Origin: Iodobacter arcticus
GTDB taxonomy: Bacteria; Pseudomonadota; Gammaproteobacteria; Burkholderiales; Chitinibacteraceae
Assembly: GCF_042664895.1 (NCBI RefSeq)
Contig: NZ_JBHTBQ010000046.1
Location: 1 to 64,000, forward strand
Direction: 5' to 3'
Length of the DNA stretch: 64,000 bases
Part shown: positions 44,243 through 52,189 of the stretch, piece after piece
Layout: every line of letters starts with the position of its first letter
Numbering within the stretch: position 1 is the stretch's first letter
Notes under the pieces: generated by a model
Told to the model about the DNA's origin: nothing
Databases searched by the model: none
The model's input: only the letters and a program-made list of their open reading frames with translations
Program-made: the position numbers and the translations under genes

Positions 44243-45017
44243 TGCACTGGAAAGAAACTGGCGCATTCTTGCTACAGCGCTCGCTTTCTCGGCTTTTGGC
44301 CTAGGCGGGCTGATGCTGGGCTTGGTTTTCTTTCCCCTTTTGCATCTATTCGTGCGCTGCCGAACACAAAAAACGCGGCTTGCTCGGCTGACGATTCATT
44401 ACGCATTCAAAATCTTTATCGAGTTAATGCGCGTACTGGGCATTTTGCGTTATTCCATCGCCGATCTGGAAAAACTACAGCGCCCAGGCCTGCTGATTCT
44501 GGCCAATCACCCCACTTTAATCGACGTGGTATTTTTAATTTCCCTAGTTAAAAACGCCGATTGTGTGGTCAAAGCAGGCTTAGCCCAGAACCCCTTTACC
44601 CGAGGCCCGATCAAGGGCACGGCTTATATTTGCAATAATTCCGGTTCGCAACTCATCAACGATTGCATTGCTTCCGTGCGTGCGGGTAATAATTTGATTA
44701 TTTTCCCCGAAGGCACGCGCACCGCCACAGATGGCACAATGAAGCTACAGCGAGGCGCGGCCAATATTGCCTTGCGTGGCCAATGTGATATCACTCCCGT
44801 CACCATACGTTGCCAGCCACTCAGCCTCACCAAAGGCTTGCCTTGGTGGAAAGTACCCGCTAGCCGTATGATTTTTACGCTGGAGATTGGGGACGATATT
44901 GCCGTTGCTCCCTTTTTAGAGCAGGCAGGAGGCGAAACAGCCCTTGCCGCTCGTCAACTCACTCAATATTTGCATGACTATTTTTTACCGGAGAACACCG
45001 CCCATGTTGGCGCTTGA
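44235..45017 (+). CDS. apeD: APE cluster lysophospholipid/1-acylglycerol-type acyltransferase
   Basis: A 260-residue PlsC-family acyltransferase. It has an N-terminal membrane segment (AFSAFGLGGLMLGLVFFPLL), the HX4D catalytic motif ANHPTLID (His92, Asp97), and the substrate-binding FPEGTRT block. Within the cluster it probably helps link the polyene acyl chain to a lipid or glycolipid carrier. It overlaps apeC by eight bases and the first ACP gene by 14. Confidence 0.88.
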   Translation: MLNALERNWRILATALAFSAFGLGGLMLGLVFFPLLHLFVRCRTQKTRLARLTIHYAFKIFIELMRVLGILRYSIADLEKLQRPGLLILANHPTLIDVVFLISLVKNADCVVKAGLAQNPFTRGPIKGTAYICNNSGSQLINDCIASVRAGNNLIIFPEGTRTATDGTMKLQRGAANIALRGQCDITPVTIRCQPLSLTKGLPWWKVPASRMIFTLEIGDDIAVAPFLEQAGGETALAARQLTQYLHDYFLPENTAHVGA

Positions 45018-45264
45018 ACAAGAAATTAAACAACTGATTATCTCTTCCCTCAATCTTGAAGACCTCAGCCCAGATGATATCGACGCTAGCGCACCGCTGT
45101 TTGTCGATGGCCTTGGCTTAGATTCGATTGATGCCTTAGAGCTGGGCTTAGCGCTGCAGAAAAGTTATGGTGTGAGCCTATCAGCCGATTCAAGCGAAAC
45201 CCGTGCGCATTTTGCCAGCGTGCAAGCATTAGCCGCCTTTGTTTCATCGGCACGCAGCAACTAA
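45004..45264 (+). CDS. apeE: APE acyl carrier protein 1
   Basis: An 86-residue ACP from the ATG at 45004 (MLALEQEIKQLI), preceded by a CCGGAGA ribosome site; the frame is open upstream inside apeD. The phosphopantetheine site is GLGLDSIDALEL with Ser41. The helix pattern is typical of type II ACPs. A 76-bp spacer to the second ACP contains short repeats of the type AACCAGC and CGGTG. Confidence 0.92.
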   Translation: MLALEQEIKQLIISSLNLEDLSPDDIDASAPLFVDGLGLDSIDALELGLALQKSYGVSLSADSSETRAHFASVQALAAFVSSARSN

Positions 45265-45340
45265 CCAGCACATCGGTGAATAGCGGCGGTAACCAGCCGT
45301 AGTAACTAACAAGTACACCAGTGTGTAGCAAGGAATACCC

Positions 45341-45598
45341 ATGACCAAGCAAGAAATGTTCGAACGTCTTAGTACTATTTTGCAAGAAACTTTTGATACC
45401 GAAGCCAGCAAAATCACCCCTGAAGCACGCCTGTACGAAGATTTAGATATCGACAGCATCGATGCGGTTGATCTGATCGTCAAACTTAAACCCATTGCCG
45501 GTAAACGCTTACATCCCGATGCGTTTAAAGCCGTGCGTACCTTGCAAGATGTGGTTGATGCACTTTATGAGCTGATACAAGAAAAATCTGCAGCTTAA
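45341..45598 (+). CDS. apeF: APE acyl carrier protein 2
   Basis: An 85-residue ACP with the attachment site DLDIDSIDAVDLIV (Ser39). It differs clearly from the first ACP (it has the KLKPIAGKRLHPDAFKAVRT loop), which fits the two-ACP arrangement known for APE synthases. The ribosome site AAGGAA lies before the ATG. It ends one base before the next start codon. Confidence 0.92.
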   Translation: MTKQEMFERLSTILQETFDTEASKITPEARLYEDLDIDSIDAVDLIVKLKPIAGKRLHPDAFKAVRTLQDVVDALYELIQEKSAA

Positions 45599-45599
45599 A

Positions 45600-46133
45600 A
45601 TGCGTGGTCTCCTGTTAGGAATCATTACCCTCGCTTACCCTGCGCTGATTTACTTTGGTCTGGGCCATTTCGAGCCAAAATGGCTGGCATTACTCCTGCT
45701 TGCCATTGCACTGACACGCGCCTTGCTTACAAAAGAAAAAATCTGGCTAATTGCCGCTGCGGGTGCGGCCTTGCTGGCTGGGCTGAGTTTTACGAGTAAT
45801 CAGCTCTTGCCGCTTAAGCTTTACCCTGTTTTGGTCAATGCCGTACTCTGCGCAGCCTTTGCCCTAACACTCGCCTATCCGCCCAGCGCCATTGAGCGTC
45901 TGGCCCGATTACGCGAACCTGATCTACCCGCCAGCGGTGTGCGCTATACGCGTCGAGTGACGCAAGTTTGGTGTGGTTTTTTTATTTTTAACGGCTGCGC
46001 GGCCTTGATTACCGCGCTTTGGTCGGATGCGGCCTGGGCTCTATACAACGGATTGATCGCCTATATTTTGATGGGCGTGCTCTTTCTGGGGGAATGGATC
46101 ATCAGGCAGCGAGTTAGAGCGGCTTATGACTGA
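45600..46133 (+). CDS. apeG: APE cluster integral membrane protein (COG4648 type)
   Basis: A 177-residue polytopic membrane protein with about five to six hydrophobic segments. The conserved-looking block is ARLREPDLPASGVRYTRRVT followed by QVWCGFFIFNG. This protein type occurs between the ACP and ligase genes in APE clusters. The role is not established; it may scaffold the synthase at the membrane. It overlaps the next gene by eight bases. Confidence 0.8.
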   Translation: MRGLLLGIITLAYPALIYFGLGHFEPKWLALLLLAIALTRALLTKEKIWLIAAAGAALLAGLSFTSNQLLPLKLYPVLVNAVLCAAFALTLAYPPSAIERLARLREPDLPASGVRYTRRVTQVWCGFFIFNGCAALITALWSDAAWALYNGLIAYILMGVLFLGEWIIRQRVRAAYD

Positions 46134-47823
46134 TTTTATTTCACTGGATCACCTGCTGCGTAGCAGCAGAGCATCTACCTATCCTGTCGCAAAAAACGCA
46201 GCGCAAATCATTGATTACGCCTGCTTTAGCAAGGAAGTCGCTCGCTGGCAGCAGGCATTTAGTCAACACAGCGGTACACGCTTTGCGCTGTATTTTAACG
46301 ATAGCGCCACCTTTGCAGCAGCGCTATTAGGCGCTTGGCATGCCGGTAAATGTGTTTACCTGCCTAGCGACGCCCTGCCCGCTACTTTGCAAAAGTTACA
46401 AGAAGTGGTGGATGGCTTTGCCGGTGATGTGCCTGCCGCGCTCTCACCCATCTCTGCCACTCCCGCTCAGGCAAACGGCTGGCAAACACTTGATCTCAAT
46501 GCGGTGATGCTGGTGGTATATACCTCGGGCAGCAGCGGCGAGCCCTGCGCTATTCCTAAAAAACTATCTCAACTTGTCAGCGAAGTAGCCGCGCTTGAAG
46601 CCTGCTTTGGCAAGCAATGCGCTGGGGCAAACGTGCTGGCGACGGTATCTCATCAGCATATTTATGGCCTCTTATTTCGCATTCTATGGCCACTATCGGC
46701 CGGGCGCATGTTTGATACGGCAAGACTGGCTTTCCCTGAAGACATTGCCGCCGCGCTAAGTGTCTGCTCGCCCGCCCCCGCCATCCTGATTGCCAGCCCA
46801 GCCCATTTAAAGCGCCTGCCGGAGCAACTCGATTGGCAGTCCCAATCCTTACTCGCGGTATTTTCTTCGGGTGGCCCTTTGCCAGTTGAGGCCCTGCCTG
46901 CTTGCCGCACCTTGCTAGGCAGCGCGCCGATTGAAGTCTATGGCAGCTCGGAAACCGGCGGCATTGCATGGCGGCAGCGCCAGCAAGATCATCAAACCGC
47001 GTGGAGAACGCTACCCGGCATTGCCATCCGCGTAGAGGACGACATCCTCTATTTACGCTCGCCCCATCTGAACGATGACGCATGGCAAGCCAGCAGCGAT
47101 CGCGTATTACTTACCCCACATGGCTTTGAGCTACTCGGGCGTAGTGATCGCATTATTAAGATTGAAGAAAAACGAATTTCACTTAGCGCCATGGAGCAGG
47201 CCCTGCTAGCCACGCAGCTACTGAATGAAGTGCGCCTGATTGCCCTAGCTGGCTCTCGACTTTCTCTTGCTGTAGTTGCCTGCCCCAATGAAGCAGGCTG
47301 GCGCTTAGTGGATAAGCAAGGCAAGCGGGCACTGAATCAAGCCTTACGCGATGCCTTGGCAGATTCAACCGATGCCAGCGCCTTGCCGCGCCGCTTTCGC
47401 TATATCTGGGCAATGCCTAGCAATGCACAGAGCAAAACCACCCATGCCGCACTACTCGCCCTGTTCGACCCACGCCGCCCCGAAGCGCGCCTGATCGAGC
47501 GCAGCAAAGATGCCGCGCAACTAACGATTGATGTCAGCGCCAGCTCGCCCTTCTTTGACGGGCATTTTACGAGTGCACCTATCTTGCCTGGCGTGGCACA
47601 GGTGGATTGGGCTCTCTGCTTAGCGCGTGAGCTCTTTGAGCTGCCTGCGCAATTTTTACGTATGGAAGTGCTGAAGTTTCAGCAGGTCATTCTTCCAAAT
47701 AGCCAAATTCAGCTGGAGCTTAAAACCCTCAATAAAGGCGAAGAGACCACGCTGACATTTAAATTTGTATCCGCCGTGGGCACGCATGCCAGCGGACGCA
47801 TTGTATTGGGCGGCCCCCTATGA
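46126..47823 (+). CDS. apeH: Fused aryl/acyl-ACP ligase and dehydratase (ApeH-ApeI)
   Basis: A 565-residue two-domain protein. Residues 1-450 are an AMP-dependent ligase with the P-loop YTSGSSGEPCAIPK near 131, EVYGSSETGG, and the hinge LLGRSDRIIKIEEKRIS, the step that activates and loads the aryl starter on an ACP. Residues from about 455 form a hot-dog dehydratase domain (SSPFFDGHFTSAPILPGVAQ) like ApeI. In E. coli these are two genes, so a fusion here would tie starter loading to dehydration. Overlaps: eight bases with apeG and four (ATGA) with the glycosyltransferase. Confidence 0.88.
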   Translation: MTDFISLDHLLRSSRASTYPVAKNAAQIIDYACFSKEVARWQQAFSQHSGTRFALYFNDSATFAAALLGAWHAGKCVYLPSDALPATLQKLQEVVDGFAGDVPAALSPISATPAQANGWQTLDLNAVMLVVYTSGSSGEPCAIPKKLSQLVSEVAALEACFGKQCAGANVLATVSHQHIYGLLFRILWPLSAGRMFDTARLAFPEDIAAALSVCSPAPAILIASPAHLKRLPEQLDWQSQSLLAVFSSGGPLPVEALPACRTLLGSAPIEVYGSSETGGIAWRQRQQDHQTAWRTLPGIAIRVEDDILYLRSPHLNDDAWQASSDRVLLTPHGFELLGRSDRIIKIEEKRISLSAMEQALLATQLLNEVRLIALAGSRLSLAVVACPNEAGWRLVDKQGKRALNQALRDALADSTDASALPRRFRYIWAMPSNAQSKTTHAALLALFDPRRPEARLIERSKDAAQLTIDVSASSPFFDGHFTSAPILPGVAQVDWALCLARELFELPAQFLRMEVLKFQQVILPNSQIQLELKTLNKGEETTLTFKFVSAVGTHASGRIVLGGPL

Positions 47824-48572
47824 GGACCGACCTTATGAAAATCTGCGTGGTGATTCCTGTTTATAACCATGGCGAAGCCATCAGCGCGGTTGTGCATGCC
47901 GTGCGCGGCCATGATCTGCACTGTATTTTGGTTGACGATGGCAGCAATGCCGATTGCGCCGCTGTATTAGATCAACTAGACACAGAGCTTGAGCACAGCG
48001 TGACCCTTGTACGGCTACTGCAAAACCAAGGCAAGGGTGGTGCAATGGTGGCGGGCCTGCGCTGTGCGCTCGACATGGGCTACAGCCATGCCTTACAAAT
48101 CGACGCCGATGGACAGCACAATACCGCTGATATTCCCGCCTTTATTTCTCTGGCGGCGCAAAACACCCGCGCCTTGATTTGCGGCTGTCCTATTTACGAT
48201 GAAAGCGTACCCAAAGTGCGCCTCTATGGCCGTTATGCCACCCATATCTGGGTATGGATTAACACCCTTTCACTGGCGATTAAAGACTCGATGTGCGGCT
48301 TTCGCATCTACCCGCTTGCCCCCACCATTGCCCTGTTTAATAGCCGCAATATCGGCAAACGCATGGATTTTGATATTGATATTGCGGTGCGTCTGTACTG
48401 GCGCGGCATGCCCATTATCAACCAACCAACCAAGGTGACCTACCCAAGCGATGGCGTTTCCCACTTTAAAGCCCTGCTCGATAATGTGCTGATCTCGCGC
48501 ATGCACGCTAGGCTGTTTGTTGGAATGTTGCTGCGCTCGCCCTTACTCATCTGGAGAAAGCTTTCCTCGTGA
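47820..48572 (+). CDS. apeJ: APE cluster family 2 glycosyltransferase
   Basis: A 250-residue GT-A fold glycosyltransferase: MKICVVIPVYNHG, ILVDDGSN, QIDADGQHNT (DxD-type metal site) and CGFRIYPLAPTIALF. There are two possible starts. The ATG at 47820 overlaps the upstream stop; the one at 47835 follows a GAGG site and matches the family start. It probably glycosylates the polyene lipid or its carrier. It ends in GTGA overlap with a tiny frame. Confidence 0.87.
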   Translation: MRTDLMKICVVIPVYNHGEAISAVVHAVRGHDLHCILVDDGSNADCAAVLDQLDTELEHSVTLVRLLQNQGKGGAMVAGLRCALDMGYSHALQIDADGQHNTADIPAFISLAAQNTRALICGCPIYDESVPKVRLYGRYATHIWVWINTLSLAIKDSMCGFRIYPLAPTIALFNSRNIGKRMDFDIDIAVRLYWRGMPIINQPTKVTYPSDGVSHFKALLDNVLISRMHARLFVGMLLRSPLLIWRKLSS

Positions 48573-48691
48573 GCCAACCTTCTCAACCCTTAGCAAAACC
48601 ACAGCAGCATTGGGCCTACCCTCGTGAAAACACCGCAGCGCTCCCAAGGCAATATTGCGGCGCTCATTACGAGGGAGGTTTCCGCGTATGA
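48569..48691 (+). CDS. 40-residue ORF coupled to both neighbours
   Basis: A short frame opening at GTG in a GTGA overlap with the glycosyltransferase stop and closing with TGA inside the ATGA start of the next gene. Its segment KPQQHWAYPRENTAA resembles the start of the following acyltransferase (KPQHWADIGENTFIA), both in protein and DNA. It could be a real small protein, or a relic of a partial duplication of the apeK start. No known family. Confidence 0.45.
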   Translation: MSQPSQPLAKPQQHWAYPRENTAALPRQYCGAHYEGGFRV

Positions 48692-49623
48692 GTAAACCAC
48701 AACACTGGGCAGACATCGGAGAAAACACCTTTATCGCAGGCATCTGGCTGCTTTTTTGGGTGCATAAGCTCTTGGGCCGCTGGCCGTTCCGGCTTTGCCT
48801 TTATCCGGTGATTACCGTGCAATGGGCCTGCCGCCCCGCCTTACGCCACGCCTCGATGCAATACTTGCAACGTATCGAGGCCGCAACCGGTGCGCTAGGC
48901 CATACCCCGTCGTGGCGGGACAGTTTAAAACACCTCGCACTCTTTGCCGAAACCATGCTGGATAAGCTGCTGGCCGTTTCTGGGCGCTATCAGTTCAGCA
49001 ATGTCAAAACCGAAGGCCGCGAAGCGTTTTATACCGCCGCAGAGCAGGGTTTAGGCGGCATTATTGTCACCGCCCACTTAGGTTGCCTTGAGCTATGCCG
49101 CGCGATGGCTGAGGAAAGGGGGCAGATTCGCCTCAATATCTTGGTGCACACCCGCCACGCCAAACAATTTAATCAGCTTTTAAAGCGGCTCAATCCTGAT
49201 AACGACTTACAGCTCATCGAAGTCTCCGAAGTCGGCCCCGCAACCGCTGTCTTGCTATCAGAAAAAATTGCTGCGGGTGAATACGTGGTCATTGCTGGCG
49301 ACCGTATTCCGGTGTTTGCTAGCCAGACCGTACACGCTGATTTTTTAGGCCATAGCGCGCCTTTTCCGGTTGGCCCCTATATCTTGGCCAGCCTTTTGAA
49401 ATGCCCGCTCTATTTGCTGGGCTGCATCCATGAAGGGCGCGGCTATAGCATCCATTTTGAAACCTTGGCCAGCCGTGTGATTTTGCCGCGCGGCCAGCGC
49501 ACCAACGCCATGGCGGGCTATGCAGCGCAATACGCACTCGCGATCACCGCGCTGCTCAAACGCTCGCCCTACGACTGGTTTAACTTTTTTGCCTTCTGGG
49601 ATCAAACACATGACAAACACTAA
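48688..49623 (+). CDS. apeK: APE cluster LpxL/HtrB-like acyltransferase
   Basis: A 311-residue acyltransferase of the lipid A late-acyltransferase family from the ATG at 48688, preceded by a strong GAGGGAGG site; an upstream ATG at 48655 has none. Features are the N-terminal hydrophobic stretch FIAGIWLLFWVHKLLG, the catalytic TAHLGCLE (an H…E-type HX4D/E variant) and AGDRIPV. It may transfer the polyene to a sugar-lipid. It overlaps the ammonia-lyase gene by 14 bases. Confidence 0.87.
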   Translation: MSKPQHWADIGENTFIAGIWLLFWVHKLLGRWPFRLCLYPVITVQWACRPALRHASMQYLQRIEAATGALGHTPSWRDSLKHLALFAETMLDKLLAVSGRYQFSNVKTEGREAFYTAAEQGLGGIIVTAHLGCLELCRAMAEERGQIRLNILVHTRHAKQFNQLLKRLNPDNDLQLIEVSEVGPATAVLLSEKIAAGEYVVIAGDRIPVFASQTVHADFLGHSAPFPVGPYILASLLKCPLYLLGCIHEGRGYSIHFETLASRVILPRGQRTNAMAGYAAQYALAITALLKRSPYDWFNFFAFWDQTHDKH

Positions 49624-51154
49624 GCCTGCTATCACCTTTGATGGCACACGATTATGCATCGAAGACATTGTCGCGATTTCCCAGCAAACATCATCCGCCC
49701 AGCTGTCAGCCGCGCCAGAATTTCGCCAGCGCATTCAAAAAGGTGCTGATTTCCTAGACCGCCTATTGCGTGAAGACGGCGTGATTTATGGCGTCACCAC
49801 CGGTTATGGCGATTCTTGCACCGTCGTTATTCCACCCGAGCTAATCGCCGAACTACCGCATCATCTTTACACCTATCACGGCTGTGGTGCCGGGCGCTTT
49901 TTAACGCCAGAAGAAAGCCGCGCGGTGGTTGCGACTCGGCTGGCGTCTTTATCCCAAGGCATGTCGGGCGTGAGTATTGCTCTGCTCGATCAGCTAGAAA
50001 TACTGCTCAAGCACGATATCCTGCCGCTCATCCCAGCGGAGGGCTCGGTGGGTGCCAGTGGTGATTTAACGCCCCTGTCTTATGTGGCCGCCGTGCTTTG
50101 TGGCGAACGGGAAGTGATGTATCGCGGTGAGCGCCGCAATGCCAGCGATGTATTTACCGAGCTAAACATCCAGCCGCTGCGCCTACGCCCCAAAGAAGGC
50201 CTTGCCATGATGAATGGCACAGCGGTGATGACCGCTCTGGCCTGCCTTGCTTGGCAGCGTGCCGATTACCTGTGCAAGCTCTCTGCCAGACTCACGGCCA
50301 TGAATGTCGTCGCCAGCGCAGGCAATGCCAACCATTTTGATGAAACGCTGTTTGCCGTTAAACCGCACGCCGGTCAGCAAGCCGTGGCGGCCCGTATTCG
50401 CAATGATTTAGCCAGCCCGCAGCCCAGCCGCAATGACGAGCGCTTACAAGACCGCTACTCCCTGCGTTGCGCCCCACATGTGATTGGCGTGCTCGAAGAC
50501 GCGCTGCCGTTTTTTAGAACACTGATCGAAAACGAGCTAAACAGCGCCAACGATAATCCGATTATCGATGCCGAAAACGAACGCGTTTTACACGGCGGGC
50601 ATTTCTACGGCGGGCATATCGCCTTTGCCATGGATAGCCTAAAAAACACCGTGGCTAATCTGGCCGATTTACTCGATCGCCAACTGGCACTCCTTGTCGA
50701 TACCCGCTTCAATCACGGCCTGCCATCCAATTTATCTGGCTGCACCGGCCCGCGTGCGGCGATTAATCATGGCTTAAAAGCGCTACAAATCAGCGTATCG
50801 GCATGGACAGCCGAAGCGCTGAAGCAAACCATGCCTGCCTCGGTATTTAGCCGCTCTACCGAGTGCCACAATCAGGATAAAGTCAGCATGGGCACGATTG
50901 CAGCGCGCGATGCCTTACGTGTGCTCGAGCTCACCGAGCAAGTGGTCGCCGCGATGCTAATTGCCGCCCGCCAAGGTATTGCCCTGCGCCGCCGTATCGA
51001 TCCAAACTTGCAACTACCAGAAGCGCTCGCCGCCATGCAGGCCGATCTAGAAGACCGCATCCCGCTACTGGTGGAAGACCGCGCTTTAGATAAAGAGCTG
51101 CAAGCCTTGATATTGAATATTCGTGCAGAAGCTTGGGTGCTCTATGCCGACTAA
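49610..51154 (+). CDS. HAL/PAL/TAL-type aromatic amino acid ammonia-lyase
   Basis: A 514-residue MIO enzyme from the ATG at 49610, inside the end of apeK. The MIO-forming Ala149-Ser150-Gly151 lies in GSVGASGDLTPLSY. The catalytic YGVTTGYGDS loop and the late SANDNPIID and NHGLPSNLSG motifs are intact. The residues that set substrate choice (SH in histidine lyases, HL in tyrosine lyases) read YHGCG. A His at the first position fits tyrosine rather than histidine, and nothing for histidine breakdown (hutU, hutI, hutG) is near. It probably makes 4-coumarate, a possible aryl starter or its precursor; this is inferred. Cluster position between apeK and apeL. Confidence 0.85.
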   Translation: MTNTKPAITFDGTRLCIEDIVAISQQTSSAQLSAAPEFRQRIQKGADFLDRLLREDGVIYGVTTGYGDSCTVVIPPELIAELPHHLYTYHGCGAGRFLTPEESRAVVATRLASLSQGMSGVSIALLDQLEILLKHDILPLIPAEGSVGASGDLTPLSYVAAVLCGEREVMYRGERRNASDVFTELNIQPLRLRPKEGLAMMNGTAVMTALACLAWQRADYLCKLSARLTAMNVVASAGNANHFDETLFAVKPHAGQQAVAARIRNDLASPQPSRNDERLQDRYSLRCAPHVIGVLEDALPFFRTLIENELNSANDNPIIDAENERVLHGGHFYGGHIAFAMDSLKNTVANLADLLDRQLALLVDTRFNHGLPSNLSGCTGPRAAINHGLKALQISVSAWTAEALKQTMPASVFSRSTECHNQDKVSMGTIAARDALRVLELTEQVVAAMLIAARQGIALRRRIDPNLQLPEALAAMQADLEDRIPLLVEDRALDKELQALILNIRAEAWVLYAD

Positions 51155-51581
51155 GCCAACTCATCCTCACCTCAGTATCGAAATTGCACTCAGCCCAGCT
51201 TTTCATGATCTGGACCCAATGAATATCGTCTGGCACGGCCATTACGCCAAATACTTGGAAATCGCCCGCTGCGCCCTGCTGAGCCAATTTAATTACGATT
51301 ACCCGCAAATGAAAGAATCCGGCTACGCGTGGCCGATTGTGGATATGCGGCTTAAATATGTAAAACCTGCCAGCTTTGGCCAGCAACTCATCGTGCGTGC
51401 TGAAATTGTCGAGTGGGAAAGCCGTTTAAAAATCAACTACCTGATTAAAGACACCATCACTGGCCAGAAAATCAATCAAGCCCACACCATTCAGGTGGCG
51501 GTGGAAATGAGCACCGGCGAAATGCAATATGTTTGCCCAGCCATTCTGTGGGAGCGACTTGGGGTGGAGGAGCCACAATGA
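51144..51581 (+). CDS. apeL: APE cluster hot-dog thioesterase
   Basis: A 145-residue 4HBT-type thioesterase from the ATG at 51144; the frame also opens at 51123. The catalytic segment is FHDLDPMNIVWHGHYAKYLE, where the Asp after DL and the HGHY loop match the 4-hydroxybenzoyl-CoA thioesterase type. It may free an aryl-CoA/ACP or release stalled chains. It overlaps the lyase by 11 bases and the LolA-like gene by four. Confidence 0.87.
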   Translation: MPTKPTHPHLSIEIALSPAFHDLDPMNIVWHGHYAKYLEIARCALLSQFNYDYPQMKESGYAWPIVDMRLKYVKPASFGQQLIVRAEIVEWESRLKINYLIKDTITGQKINQAHTIQVAVEMSTGEMQYVCPAILWERLGVEEPQ

Positions 51582-52189
51582 AGATCAGCATCAAGCACTA
51601 CCTTGCTACTGCTCTATTTAGCCTCATCACCATCAGCAGCCATGCCGCAGACCTAGCCAGCAGCGTTAAAGAGCGCCTTGCTCAGCCGGATGCTTTACGC
51701 GGTGAATTTGAGCAGAATAAACAGGTTAGCGGCTTTAAAAAGCCCTTGATTTCCCGAGGGGATTTTCTGGCTGCGCGCGATATGGGGGTGCTTTGGCGCA
51801 CTAAAACACCTTTTGCCAGCACGCTGAAGCTGAGCCGTGACGAGATTGTGGCCAAGCAAGATGGCGCAGTGGCGTTTCGCCTGAGTGCTAGCAAAGAGCC
51901 ATCGGTACGAATGATTAATGGCCTGCTATTTTCTTTAATGAATGGCGATGTCAGCAGTCTGGGGGAACTATTTAAGATTGAAGGCAGCGTCAACGGCAAA
52001 TCGTGGCAGCTGACGCTCACCCCCAAGCAAGCCACCTTGGGCAAAATCATGAGCAAGATCGAGTTATCCGGCGATCAGTTTGTGCGCCGTATTTTGCTGG
52101 ACGAAGCCAATAACGATCAGACCTTGATACGCTTTACCGCCCAAAATACCGATGCCATCAGCTTGGATGAGCGTGCCCGCTTTGAGTAA
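51578..52189 (+). CDS. apeM: APE cluster LolA-like periplasmic carrier
   Basis: A 203-residue exported protein from the ATG at 51578 in an ATGA overlap, with a GGAGG site upstream. The signal peptide ends near SSHAADL. A LolA-type fold is suggested by LRGEFEQNKQVSGFKKPLIS and DMGVLWRTKTPFASTLKLS. It would shuttle the lipid-linked polyene over the periplasm. Its end overlaps the exporter gene. Confidence 0.87.
   Translation: MKISIKHYLATALFSLITISSHAADLASSVKERLAQPDALRGEFEQNKQVSGFKKPLISRGDFLAARDMGVLWRTKTPFASTLKLSRDEIVAKQDGAVAFRLSASKEPSVRMINGLLFSLMNGDVSSLGELFKIEGSVNGKSWQLTLTPKQATLGKIMSKIELSGDQFVRRILLDEANNDQTLIRFTAQNTDAISLDERARFE

Noticed and set aside
49610..51154. hutH of histidine breakdown
   Set aside because: No hut genes are near, the gene is overlapped by APE genes on both sides, and the selectivity residues read YHGCG rather than the SH pair.
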